Positions 15,269 through 24,100 of a DNA stretch of 64,000 bases are shown here, one piece after another. Source of the stretch: Streptomyces sp. HD (GTDB lineage: Bacteria; Actinomycetota; Actinomycetes; Streptomycetales; Streptomycetaceae); contig NZ_JAQMYP010000024.1 of NCBI RefSeq assembly GCF_028369295.1, positions 82,434 to 146,433 of the forward strand, given 5' to 3'. The stretch's first letter is position 1, and each line of letters begins with the position of its first letter. The notes beneath the pieces are model-generated. The model did no database searches, had not been told where the DNA came from, and was given only the letters and a program-made list of their open reading frames with translations. Position numbers and translations under genes: made by a program.

Positions 15269-15295
15269 CACGAACGGCCCGTCCCCGGATCGACA
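15269..15295 (-). promoter_or_regulatory. candidate ECF42-dependent promoter
   Basis: On the minus strand TGTCGA (15295-15290) is followed after 17 bases by CGTG (15272-15269), about 40 bases before the DGPF start codon. TGTCGA in the -35 region with a CG-starting -10 is the motif reported for ECF42 sigma factors, so the unit is probably autoregulated. Confidence 0.6.
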
Positions 15296-15464
15296 CCGAC
15301 GGGCCGACACCGCGCGGATTTTTCGGAGAGCGTCTCCGCTTACATCGTCATGAACCCGTCGACCTCTACACATAAAGAAGAAATAAGCGCAGAATGACCA
15401 TAGGCGGCGCCAACCGCACACCGCACCAGACGCGGTCAGGCCTGCGAGTCAAAGGAGACGAGTC

Positions 15465-15905
15465 ATGGCCAACGTCTCGCCCACCAGAGGTGACATAACC
15501 AGCCACCCGGATGTATCCGAAATGCGGGATCGCTACGCCCGCATGCTCGGGGGTCGTGATGTGACGCTGCTGGACGGACCGGTGTTCCTGCTCGGTCTGT
15601 ACTGCGCCGTGTCCCCCTGGATACTCCACTACACGACGAGCCAGCCGGCGCTCGTGACCCACAACCTGGTCGTGGGGATCGCGATCGGCCTGCTGGCCCT
15701 CGGGTTCACCCGGGCTCCGGAACGCATGTACGGCCTGAGCTGGGCCTTCTGCGCGATCGGCGTCTGGATGATCATCGCGCCGTGGGTCGTCGGGGACAGC
15801 CCGGACGCGGGCGTCGTCGTGAACAACATCATCATCGGCGCGCTGGCCGTGATCCTTGGCCTGATGTGCGCCGGTACGGCGGCGAAGAGCACCTCCGGGC
15901 CGTAG
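15465..15905 (+). CDS. SPW-repeat integral membrane protein
   Basis: This 146-residue protein has four hydrophobic segments in two repeats. Each repeat carries the SPW-type signature at a membrane edge: VSPWILH in the first and IAPWVVG in the second. These small actinobacterial membrane proteins have no assigned function. A soluble N-terminal segment of about 35 residues precedes the first helix. The ATG at 15465 has AAAGGAG at good spacing. It is divergent from the DGPF-sigma unit and appears to be transcribed alone. Confidence 0.9.
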   Translation: MANVSPTRGDITSHPDVSEMRDRYARMLGGRDVTLLDGPVFLLGLYCAVSPWILHYTTSQPALVTHNLVVGIAIGLLALGFTRAPERMYGLSWAFCAIGVWMIIAPWVVGDSPDAGVVVNNIIIGALAVILGLMCAGTAAKSTSGP

Positions 15906-15985
15906 CGGCGGCCGGGGAGGAACTCACCCGGGCCGGTCCGCACCCGCGGACCGGCCTCTCCGTGCCCTCAGCTCGGCGGTCCCGT

Positions 15986-16753
15986 TCAGCGGGTCGGCAC
16001 GAGCCACGGCTCCTGCGGCAGCACATGGCCGGTCTCCAGGAGCGACTTGAGGTTGGACAGCACGGCCGGCCAGCCGGACGACACGTCGACGCGGGCGCTC
16101 TCGTCCGGCAGGTCCTCGTGGGTCACGGTGAGGCGGACGATCTCGGCGTGCCGCTGGATGTCAAAGGTGACCCGGGAGTACTTGTCCTCCTGACCCTCCT
16201 CGTCCGGCGCCGCCCAGGTGGTGACCAGCCGGGTCGGGCGCTCGCTCTCCACCACGGTGCCGACGACGTCGGCCACGCCCGAGCCGTCTGTTCGGACATG
16301 CTCCCAGCGGGAACCCGGATTCCAGTCCGAGACGTTGCTGTGTCCCCAGTAGGCGGCGGTCAGGTCGGCGTCGGTGAGCGCGTCCCAGACCTTCTCCGGT
16401 GTGCTCTCGATGTAGGTGACGTACACGAATGTTGGCTTGTCGGTCATGGCTTCCTCGGCTCGTCGTTTCACTGCCCCGAGCACGCGCAGCCGCGGGGCCT
16501 CGAACTTGTCGATCCACCGCTCCTGGATCTCGTGGAGCGGGACCGGATTGAGGTAGTGCAGCTTCTCCCGCCCCCGCCGCACCGTGCTGACCAGGTTGGC
16601 GGCCTCCAGGACGGCCAGATGCTGGGTCACCGACTGACGCGCCATGTCGATCCGCGCGCACAGCTCCCCGAGCGTCTGCCCGTTGTCCTCGCGCAGCCGG
16701 TCCAGGAGCCGCCTTCGCGTGTCGTCGGCCAGCGCCTTGAAGACCTTGTCCAT
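15986..16753 (-). CDS. ArsR-type HTH fused to SRPBCC (AHSA1) domain
   Basis: This 255-residue protein joins an ArsR-family winged HTH (about residues 1-95: MDKVFKALADDTRRRLLDRL, then ARQSVTQHLAVLEAANLV) to an AHSA1-type START-like domain (about 105-255: VTYIESTPEKVWDALTDADLTAAYWGH). In many actinobacteria these are two overlapping genes; here the ArsR domain runs through an internal Met (MTDKPTFVYV) with no stop. ATG 16753 matches the family start; a GTG at 16777 could also serve, possibly leaderless. A 20-base palindrome immediately upstream is the likely autoregulatory operator. The hydrophobic ligand is unknown. Confidence 0.88.
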   Translation of the reverse strand: MDKVFKALADDTRRRLLDRLREDNGQTLGELCARIDMARQSVTQHLAVLEAANLVSTVRRGREKLHYLNPVPLHEIQERWIDKFEAPRLRVLGAVKRRAEEAMTDKPTFVYVTYIESTPEKVWDALTDADLTAAYWGHSNVSDWNPGSRWEHVRTDGSGVADVVGTVVESERPTRLVTTWAAPDEEGQEDKYSRVTFDIQRHAEIVRLTVTHEDLPDESARVDVSSGWPAVLSNLKSLLETGHVLPQEPWLVPTR

Positions 16754-16787
16754 CGCGGGGTCGCTCTCTGATCGCACACTCAAAGTT

Positions 16788-16807
16788 ATGCAGGCAAATG
16801 CCTGCAT
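16788..16807. promoter_or_regulatory. perfect palindrome, probable ArsR operator
   Basis: ATGCAGGCA-AA-TGCCTGCAT is a perfect 9-2-9 inverted repeat placed 35 bases upstream of the ArsR-SRPBCC start and overlapping where its promoter should be. Size and position fit an autoregulatory operator. Confidence 0.75.
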
Positions 16808-16950
16808 GTCAATGGGTGCCAGTTTGGGCTGTTTGCTCCTTACAACCGTTATCTGCCGAATAGCTGTTACACGACATATGGGGTCCTGTCATGGACGGTC
16901 CGTAGCGTCGAACGCGTCGGAACGAACCCCATCGAAGGAACAACTCACTG

Positions 16951-17646
16951 ATGCGTGCTCCCCGCACCCTGCGCACCGCCCTCGTCGCCACCGGCGTCAC
17001 CGCCGCACTGGGCGTCTCGGCCGTCGGCGCGTTCGCCGCCGATACGCCCGCCAAGGCGCCGGTCAAGTCCGTGGGCCAGGTCGGCCAGGCAGGCAAGGCG
17101 GCCCACCACTCCAAGGCCGAGCGTGTCCACGTGAAGACGGTGAAGCTCGCGGACAAGGTCAGCCGGGCGAAGCTGTACCGCACCGGAGAGGACCGCTACG
17201 AGGCGGAGATCTGGGTCAAGGGCCGGAAGTACGGGGCGCTTTACACCGACGGCAGGGCAGCCGCTCGCGCCCAGAACAACGGGTTGCACGTCACCCTGCA
17301 CCCGAACGGCAAGGTCACGTCCTGGATCGAGCGGGCCAAGCCCAAGCCGCAGCCCAAGCCGGTCGTCAAGCGCCTCCTGGTCGCCACCCCGACCCTGGCG
17401 GACGGCGTGACCACTGCGAAGGTCTACCGGCTCGCCACCCACCACTACGAGGCCGACATCTTCGCGGACGGCGTACGCCTCGACACCCTCGTCGCGAACG
17501 GCCGTGCCGCCTACGGCGAGAACAACGGGCTGAAGGTCGTACTGAAGCCGGACGGCCAGTTGATCTCGGGATTCGACGAGACCACGGACCCGGCCACCAC
17601 ACCCTCGCCCGGCACCGACGACCAGCTCCAGCCGGAAGCCGGCTGA
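16951..17646 (+). CDS. secreted protein with duplicated about 65-residue module
   Basis: This 231-residue exported protein has a Sec signal peptide of about 30 residues (to GAFAAD). Two homologous modules follow, about residues 60-130 and 142-208. They share the patterns ADKVSRAKLYRTG and ADGVTTAKVYRLA, YEAEIW and YEADIF, NNGLHVTLHPNGKV and NNGLKVVLKPDGQL. They are joined by a basic KPKPQPKPVVK linker. A third conserved copy is absent. I do not recognise the family; an extracellular binding or structural role is plausible. ATG 16951 follows a GAAGGA site. It is preceded by a 140-base region divergent from the ArsR gene. Confidence 0.8.
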   Translation: MRAPRTLRTALVATGVTAALGVSAVGAFAADTPAKAPVKSVGQVGQAGKAAHHSKAERVHVKTVKLADKVSRAKLYRTGEDRYEAEIWVKGRKYGALYTDGRAAARAQNNGLHVTLHPNGKVTSWIERAKPKPQPKPVVKRLLVATPTLADGVTTAKVYRLATHHYEADIFADGVRLDTLVANGRAAYGENNGLKVVLKPDGQLISGFDETTDPATTPSPGTDDQLQPEAG

Positions 17647-17720
17647 CCGACCTCGCCCATACGTCCGGCACGAGCCAAAACCGTTCGCCAACGACGCCTG
17701 CCCCCAGGCACCCTGCCCGC

Positions 17721-18290
17721 ATGGATCACGCAGAGGTACTCCTCATCGGAGGACGGGCCGGGGTCGGCAAGACCACGGTGGGCTGGGAGGTTTCGGCTCG
17801 GTTGCGGGCCGTGCGGGTCGCGCACGCCGTGATCGACGGCGACTTCATGGGCGCCGTCCATCCGGCCCCGGACGGCGACGCGCACCGGGCCGGCATCACG
17901 GAGCGGAACCTGGCCGCCGTGTGGGGCAATTACGCCGAGCTCGGCTACCGGCGACTCGTCTATGTGAACACCGTCAGCGTGCTCGACGAGGCCACGCCCA
18001 TGTTCCGCCGGGCCATGGGCGACGGAATACGGGTGGTGCGGGTTCTGCTCACCGCGACCGACGAGACCGCCGAACTGCGGCTGGCCGGGCGCGAGCTCGG
18101 CTCCGAGCTGGAGCAGGAGGTGAGGAGCAGTGCCCGCAAGGCGCGACTGCTGGACGAGCGGGCACCCGCGGACGTCCTGCGCGTGGTGACCGACGGCCGC
18201 TCGGTGATCGACATCGCCTCCGAGGTGGTGAGTGCCACCGGATGGGCGGCGGCCGACGTGGCGAGCGGCCCGGTGCCGGCCGCCCCCTGA
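17721..18290 (+). CDS. P-loop kinase-like ATPase
   Basis: This 189-residue protein begins MDHAEVLLIGGRAGVGKTTV, a Walker A motif at the extreme N-terminus, and contains IDGDFMG, resembling the second acidic motif of small-molecule kinases (shikimate/gluconate/APS-kinase-like). A later RLAGRELGSELEQEVRSS segment could form the Arg lid. The substrate is unknown. No strong ribosome-binding site is visible before the ATG at 17721, so it may be leaderless or weakly translated. It lies 74 bases after the secreted-protein gene. Confidence 0.78.
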   Translation: MDHAEVLLIGGRAGVGKTTVGWEVSARLRAVRVAHAVIDGDFMGAVHPAPDGDAHRAGITERNLAAVWGNYAELGYRRLVYVNTVSVLDEATPMFRRAMGDGIRVVRVLLTATDETAELRLAGRELGSELEQEVRSSARKARLLDERAPADVLRVVTDGRSVIDIASEVVSATGWAAADVASGPVPAAP

Positions 18291-18361
18291 AAACGGAACG
18301 GACTGTCCCTCTCTCCAGGGGGAACCCGCATCAGTGCGGGGACAGGAGGAAGAGGGGCGAC

Positions 18362-18625
18362 ATGGAGATCTCGGGCATCATCAGTGCCATCGTGATCGGC
18401 ATCATCATCGGTGTGCTGGGGCGTCTCGTGGTTCCGGGCCGTCAGCGCATCGGGGTCCTGTGGACGATCCTCGTCGGCATCGTGGCCGCACTGCTCGGCG
18501 CGGCCATCGCGGCCGGACTCGACGTGGGCGACACCGACGGCGTCGACTGGGTCGAGTGGCTCATCCAGATCGGCCTCGCCGCACTGGGCGTGGCCGCACT
18601 CGACCGGGCGAAGGCACACCGCTGA
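18362..18625 (+). CDS. GlsB/YeaQ/YmgE-family membrane protein
   Basis: This 87-residue protein has three hydrophobic helices (IISAIVIGIIIGVLGRLVVPG, LWTILVGIVAALLGAAIAAG, LIQIGLAALGVAAL) typical of the transglycosylase-associated/GlsB family, which is linked to general stress in several bacteria. It has a strong GGAGGA site before ATG 18362. The family name does not establish transglycosylase activity. Confidence 0.88.
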   Translation: MEISGIISAIVIGIIIGVLGRLVVPGRQRIGVLWTILVGIVAALLGAAIAAGLDVGDTDGVDWVEWLIQIGLAALGVAALDRAKAHR

Positions 18626-18691
18626 CGTCGTACGTCGTACGCGGGACAACGCGGCGCACGCACGGACGGGGTACGGGGCACGCTGGGGGCC

Positions 18692-19669
18692 TTATTTGTG
18701 CCCGGCGGTGGCGCGCATCGCGGCGAGGCCGTCGCCGACCGCGGGGTACGCGGGTGTCCAGCCCAGCTCCCGCTCCGCCTTCGAGGTGGACACCCGCAGC
18801 GTCGTCGACATCACGGCGTGCGCGTACGACATGGGCCGCATCAGCCACCGCGGTACGGTCATCGGCTTCGGCAGCCCGAACTCCTCGGCCACGCACCGGA
18901 CATGGGCGCCGAAGCCCGTCGGGGCGCGGTCGGCGATGTTGTACGCCTCGCCGGGCCGCCCGTGTTCGACGGCGGCGGCCACCGCCCGGGCCGCGTCGGT
19001 GAGCTCGATCCAGGGCAGGACCCGGCCGTGGTCGGCGGGGACGGGAAGTTGCCGCTTGCGCAGCATGGGCAGGAGGGCGTCGGTGCCGCCGGGGCCGTAG
19101 AACAGGCCGAAGCGGAGCGCGATGCCCTCCAACCCGGGGGTTTCGAAGGTGAGTTGTTCTTTCACCCGCATCGCCGCGATGTGCCGTTCCAGCTCCGGGG
19201 AGCGGCCGCGCGGCCCGAACGGGTCGTCCTCGACGATGACCCGGTCGCCGTGGTCGCCGTAGCCGTATCCGAAGACCATCGACTCCGCGACGAGGCGCCG
19301 GGCGCCGGTGGCTCGGGCGGCTTCGATCAGGTGGACGGTTCCGTCGGTGCGCAGCGTGTCGGTGGCGTGCATGCCGCGGTGGCGCATCGGTGGCCTGCGC
19401 AGCGCGGTCGCGGCGTGGATCACCGTGTCGAAGTGGTGGCCGTCGACGGCGCGCAGCAGGGCGTCGCGGTCAAGCAGGTCGGCCCGGATACCGTTGCCCG
19501 GTCCACGGCCGAGGCCGGTGACCTTGTGGCCCGCCTCGGTGAGGGCGTGGGTGATGTGCCCGCCGAGGACACCGCTGGCGCCCGCGAGGAGGATGCTCTG
19601 GCTCCGGCCGTTCCGCTCGCTGTGGTCGCTCCGGCTGCTCTGATCCGTGTGGTTCTGGTTCGTCGTCAT
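18692..19669 (-). CDS. NAD-dependent epimerase/dehydratase-like extended SDR
   Basis: This 325-residue Rossmann protein has the cofactor motif LLAGASGVLGGHI, the AATALRR strand and a C-terminal substrate domain (ALRFGLFYGPGG, ERELGWTPAYP). Where extended SDRs carry the catalytic YxxxK, this protein reads LERHIAAMRVKEQ, which keeps a Lys but has no Tyr. It may therefore be catalytically altered or act as a binding protein. ATG 19669 is chosen; ATG 19675 two codons earlier is equally possible and neither has a clear ribosome-binding site. Confidence 0.85.
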   Translation of the reverse strand: MTTNQNHTDQSSRSDHSERNGRSQSILLAGASGVLGGHITHALTEAGHKVTGLGRGPGNGIRADLLDRDALLRAVDGHHFDTVIHAATALRRPPMRHRGMHATDTLRTDGTVHLIEAARATGARRLVAESMVFGYGYGDHGDRVIVEDDPFGPRGRSPELERHIAAMRVKEQLTFETPGLEGIALRFGLFYGPGGTDALLPMLRKRQLPVPADHGRVLPWIELTDAARAVAAAVEHGRPGEAYNIADRAPTGFGAHVRCVAEEFGLPKPMTVPRWLMRPMSYAHAVMSTTLRVSTSKAERELGWTPAYPAVGDGLAAMRATAGHK

Positions 19670-19726
19670 GACCATGCGACGGATCGAGCGGGCGCGAATG
19701 TGACATCCACGCACGGTGGGCTGCCG

Positions 19727-20503
19727 CTACGGCACGTACACATGAGGCGTCGTGGTGGTGAGCGGTGCGAAGCCGAGGCGCTCCAGGATGGGGCGGCTGG
19801 CGCTCATCGCGTCCACCTGGAGGTACCGGTAGCCGCGGTCCACGGCGGCGCGCGCCCGGTGCGCGACCAGGGCACGGTAGATGCCGCGACCGCGCCAGGC
19901 CTCGACGGTGCCCCCGCCCCACAGCCCGGCGAACCTCGTGCCCGGCACCAGCTCCATCCGGGCCGCGCTCACCGGTGTGTCCCCGGCCAGCGCGACCACG
20001 GCGACCACGGTGTCCGGGTCGGCCGCGAGGCGCGCGAGCAACTGGTGCCGCATCCGGGAGCTGTCGGTGCCGAACGCCTTCTCATGCACCTCGGCGACGA
20101 GGTCGACGCCCTCGGTGTCGGTCACCGGCAGGACGCGGATGCCCTCCGGCGGCTCGGCGTCCAGGGTCAGCCCGGCGACCTCGCCGATCATCAGCGTCTC
20201 CTCGGGCTGGGCCGTAAACCCGGCGTCCCTGAGCCGCTGCCCGAGGTCCACCGGGAGGTCGTGCCCGTAGAGCTTCCACTCGAACTCGCGACCGAGACCG
20301 GTGAAGTGGGCGACCTGCTCGGCGATCGCCGCATCGGCGTTCGTCCGGTCCAGGTCGGACCACACGACGCCGTTCCAACCGCGTGCGGAGGAGACCTGGC
20401 GGACCACGCGCCCGATCTGCTCGACCCGGGCGTCCGGGCTGTCCGGCTGTGCTCCCTCGCGCATGTCCCGGTCGTACAGGGCGAGTATCGAGGCATGGTC
20501 CAT
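19727..20503 (-). CDS. GNAT-family N-acetyltransferase
   Basis: This 258-residue protein has a C-terminal acetyltransferase domain (about residues 115-255) with the acetyl-CoA loop in VEAWRGRGIYRALVAHR and the late strand LQVDAMSASRPILERLGF. The N-terminal about 100 residues form a separate module (MDHASILALYDRDMR to WKLYGHDLP) seen in streptomycete GNATs of unknown substrate. ATG 20503 begins the conserved module. It lies 57 bases upstream of the epimerase-like gene on the same strand, so they may be cotranscribed. Confidence 0.87.
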   Translation of the reverse strand: MDHASILALYDRDMREGAQPDSPDARVEQIGRVVRQVSSARGWNGVVWSDLDRTNADAAIAEQVAHFTGLGREFEWKLYGHDLPVDLGQRLRDAGFTAQPEETLMIGEVAGLTLDAEPPEGIRVLPVTDTEGVDLVAEVHEKAFGTDSSRMRHQLLARLAADPDTVVAVVALAGDTPVSAARMELVPGTRFAGLWGGGTVEAWRGRGIYRALVAHRARAAVDRGYRYLQVDAMSASRPILERLGFAPLTTTTPHVYVP

Positions 20504-20577
20504 GGCATCACTCCAGCACCGGCCCAAGCCGGGGGCAACAGCTTTACCGGTCAACGACATCTCCGAGGTGGTACTCC

Positions 20578-21063
20578 GTGGTCGTGAAGGACGCCGAACT
20601 GCCGTACCTGCGCCGCTGTGTCGAGCTCGCGGCCGAGGCGCTGGAGGTGGGGGACGAGCCCTTCGGCTCGGTTCTGGTGGGGGCGGACGGCGCGGTGCTC
20701 GCCCAGGACCACAACCGGGTTGCCTCGGGCGACCGTACCCGGCACCCCGAATTCGAGCTGGCACGCTGGTCCGCCGCCCACATGACGCCCGGGGAGCGGG
20801 CGGCGGCGACCGTGTACACCTCCGGTGAGCACTGCCCGATGTGCGCGGCCGCGCACGCCTGGGTGGGCCTCGGCCGCATCGTGTACGTCGCCTCCTCCGA
20901 GCAACTGGCCGGGTGGCTGGCCGAGTTGGGGGTGCCCGCCCCACCGGTCCGGACACTGCCGGTCCGGGAGGTCGCGCCGGGTGTGGCGGTGGAGGGTCCG
21001 GTGCCGGAGCTGACGGAGGACGTCCGGGCGCTGCACGTCCGGTTCCACCGGCGAACGGGCTGA
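20578..21063 (+). CDS. cytidine/guanine deaminase-superfamily nucleoside deaminase
   Basis: This 161-residue zinc deaminase has its ligands in HPEFE (HxE form, with the catalytic Glu) and HCPMC (the second motif, normally PCxxC). GDEPFGSVLVGADGAVLAQDHN is the characteristic N-terminal substrate segment of the guanine/tRNA-adenosine deaminase branch. The likely reaction is hydrolytic deamination of a free base or nucleoside. The GTG at 20578 follows GAGGTGG; a second GTG two codons later is possible. Confidence 0.85.
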   Translation: MVVKDAELPYLRRCVELAAEALEVGDEPFGSVLVGADGAVLAQDHNRVASGDRTRHPEFELARWSAAHMTPGERAAATVYTSGEHCPMCAAAHAWVGLGRIVYVASSEQLAGWLAELGVPAPPVRTLPVREVAPGVAVEGPVPELTEDVRALHVRFHRRTG

Positions 21064-21199
21064 CCGGGCAGGCGTTTCGGGTGCCGCGGTGTCAGGGTCC
21101 GTTCAAGATGCAAGCGATCGTCCGGGGTGCCTACGATCGAAAGTGGACTCAGACCAGGTCGACGGCCCGGTCTCCTCCGACAGGGGGAGGCGCTTGCCC

Positions 21200-24100
21200 T
21201 TGCGTTCGGCTAAGCGGCTGATGATCGCCTACATCGCGTTGGTCGCCGTGGCCACGATCGTCTACATGACGGTCCCCGCCGCGCTCGCCCCGGTGTGGGC
21301 CGTCATCGGTCTGGGGGGCGTCGCCGCGATGCTGATCGGCACCCATCTGCACCGCCCTGTCCATCGCTGGCCCTGGTGGGTACTGGCGGCCGGACTGCTC
21401 GCCTTCATCGCGGGCGACACCTACTACAACGTCATGGAGGCCTACTTCGACGCCTCCAACCCGTTCCCCTCCCCCGCCGACGCCTGCTACCTCGCCTGCT
21501 ACGCCCTCTTCGCCATCGGCCTGTACGGCCTGGTGCGCTACCGCTGGGCCGGCCACGACCTGCCCAGTCTGCTCGACGCGCTGATCTTCACCGCGGGCCT
21601 CGCGCTGCCCGTGTGGGTGTTCCTGGTCCAGCCGCTGACCGAGATCGAGGGGCTGACCTGGGAGCAGCGGGTGATCAGCATCGCCTACCCGCTCGGTGAT
21701 GTGCTGGTGCTGGCGCTGCTGGCCCGGCTGCTGACGCCGGGCCCGGTGACCGGGCACAACCGGTCGGTGGGCCTGCTGGTCGTCGGCACACTGACGCTGC
21801 TCTGCTTCGACATCGCGTACGGCATCCTGCAGCTCAACGACTTGTGGCAGACGGGAACCCTGGTCGACTCCGGGTGGATCGTCTTCTACACGGCGTGGGG
21901 CCTGGCCGCGCTGCACCCGGCCATGGTCGAGCTGACCGCGTCCGTGCCCCTGCGTGAGTCCCTGCTCCCACCGCCGCACCGGATCCTGATGCTGGCCGTG
22001 GCCACCTTCATCGCCCCGGCGATCCTGCTGCACGAGGGCATCAAGGAGAAGCCGCACGGCGTCCCGGTGATCGCCGCCTTCTCCGCTGTGCTGTTCTTCC
22101 TGGTCATCCTGCGTCTGGCCGGCATGGTCGTGGCCCATCGCCGGGCGGTGGAACGGGAGCTGGTACTGCGCGCGGCGGGAGCCTCACTGGTCTCGGCGGT
22201 CCGCCACGAGGAGGTCGAACGCTCCTGCGAGGCCGCCGCCGACCGGCTGCTCGGCCCCACCGTCCGCCACCGCACCCTGGTGCTGCCGGCCGAGCGGGCC
22301 GCCGGGCTCACCCCGCGCCGCGCCCAGCTGGTGGACGTCGACTCGCTGGACGCCGACATCGCGGCCGGGCTGAGCGGCTTCACCTCCGCCCTGGTGTGCC
22401 CCATGACCCCGCCCGACCGTCCGGCCGGGGACATCCCGGGCGTGCTGCTGGTCGCCGGTCCGCCCAGGCGGCTCGCGGAGACACGGAGCTCGCTGGAGAT
22501 CCTCGCCTCGCACGCGGGCCTCGCCAAGGAACGCGTCAAGCTGCGCCAGGAGATCATCCGCCGGGAGAGCGAGGCGTACTTCCGCACCCTCGTGCGCAAC
22601 GCCTCCGACGTCATCCTGATCCTGGAGGACGACGACACGATCCGGTACGTGAGCCCGTCCGCCGCGTCCGTGTTCGGCAGCACGGACCTGGCCGGCCAGC
22701 CGCTGCCGGACCTCGTGGATCCCCGGGACCGGCACCGCGCGGCCCGGCAGCTGGCGGCCGTACGCGAGATCGGGCCGCGGGCCACCCACGACCACTGGTG
22801 GGTGCGGCACCCGGAGGGGCGGGTCGAGGTGGAGGTGCGGTGCAGCGACTTCCGGGACGAGCGCACCGTGGCCGGGCTGGTCGTCACCCTGCGGGACGTC
22901 ACCGAACAGCGGCGGCTGGAGCACGAGCTGACCGAGCGCGCCTTCCACGACTCGCTGACCGGCCTGCCGAACCGGACGCTGCTCCTTGAGCGCATCGAGC
23001 GGGCCCTGCTGCGCAGCCGCCGGGAGTCCTCGCTGACCTCGCTGCTCTTCATCGACCTGGACGACTTCAAGCTGGTCAACGACACGCTGGGGCACTCGGC
23101 CGGCGACCATCTGCTGCGGGACGTCGGCGCCCGGCTGTCGCAGACGCTGCGGCGCACCGACACCGCGGCACGCCTCGGCGGCGACGAGTTCGCCGTGCTG
23201 ATGGAGGACGCGCGCGAGCCGCTCGACGCCGAGCTGCTGGCCGCGCAGGTGATCCAGACCCTGAGCAGGCCGTTCGTGCTGGGTGAGGAGTCGGTGACCG
23301 TCTCCGCCAGTGTGGGGGTGGCCACGGCGCGCGACAGCACGGACGCCGACGAGCTGCTGGGCCATGCCGACCTCGCGCTGTACGCGGCGAAGGCGGCGGG
23401 CAAGCGGCAGTGGCGCCGCTTCCAGCCCATGCTGCACACCCGCATGATCGAGCGGCACGATCTGCAGAGCCGGCTCGCCCGGGCCGTCGCCGGGAAGGAG
23501 TTCGCGCTGCGCTACCAGCCCGTCGTGGACATCACGGCGGGTGAGGTCGTCGGCTTCGAGGCACTGGTCCGCTGGCCGCGCGCCCCGCACCGGCCGGTGA
23601 CGCCGGAGCAGTTCATCTCGCTGGCCGAGGAGACCGGGCACATCACCGGGCTGGGGTCGTGGGTGCTGGAGAACGCGGTCCACGACATCGCCGGGCTGCA
23701 GCGGCTCCAGCGGCCGGAGGGACCGCCGTACGTCAGTGTGAACGTGTCCGCCCGCCAGTTCCGGGACACGGGGTTCGTGGACCAGGTCGGCCAGGCGCTG
23801 CGGACACCGGGGCTCGCGCCCGGGTCGCTGCAGCTGGAGCTGACCGAGACGGTGCTGCTGCGCCGCGACGCGCAGATCCAGGCGGTGCTGCACGCCCTGA
23901 AGGATCTGGGCGTGCACATCGCGGTCGACGACTTCGGCACCGGGTTCTCCTCACTGCGGTATCTGCGGGACTTCCCCATCGACGTGCTGAAGATCGACAA
24001 GTCGTTCATCGACGACATCACCCGGGACTCCCAGCAGGTCGCACTCGTCGAGGGCATCGTGCGGATCGCCGACACGCTCGGGTTGCAGGTGATCGCCGAG

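Noticed and set aside
15324..15338. CGGAGA-GCG-TCTCCG hairpin upstream of the SPW gene considered as a terminator
   Set aside because: On neither strand does it follow a gene end with a T-rich tail; it may be an operator but evidence is insufficient.
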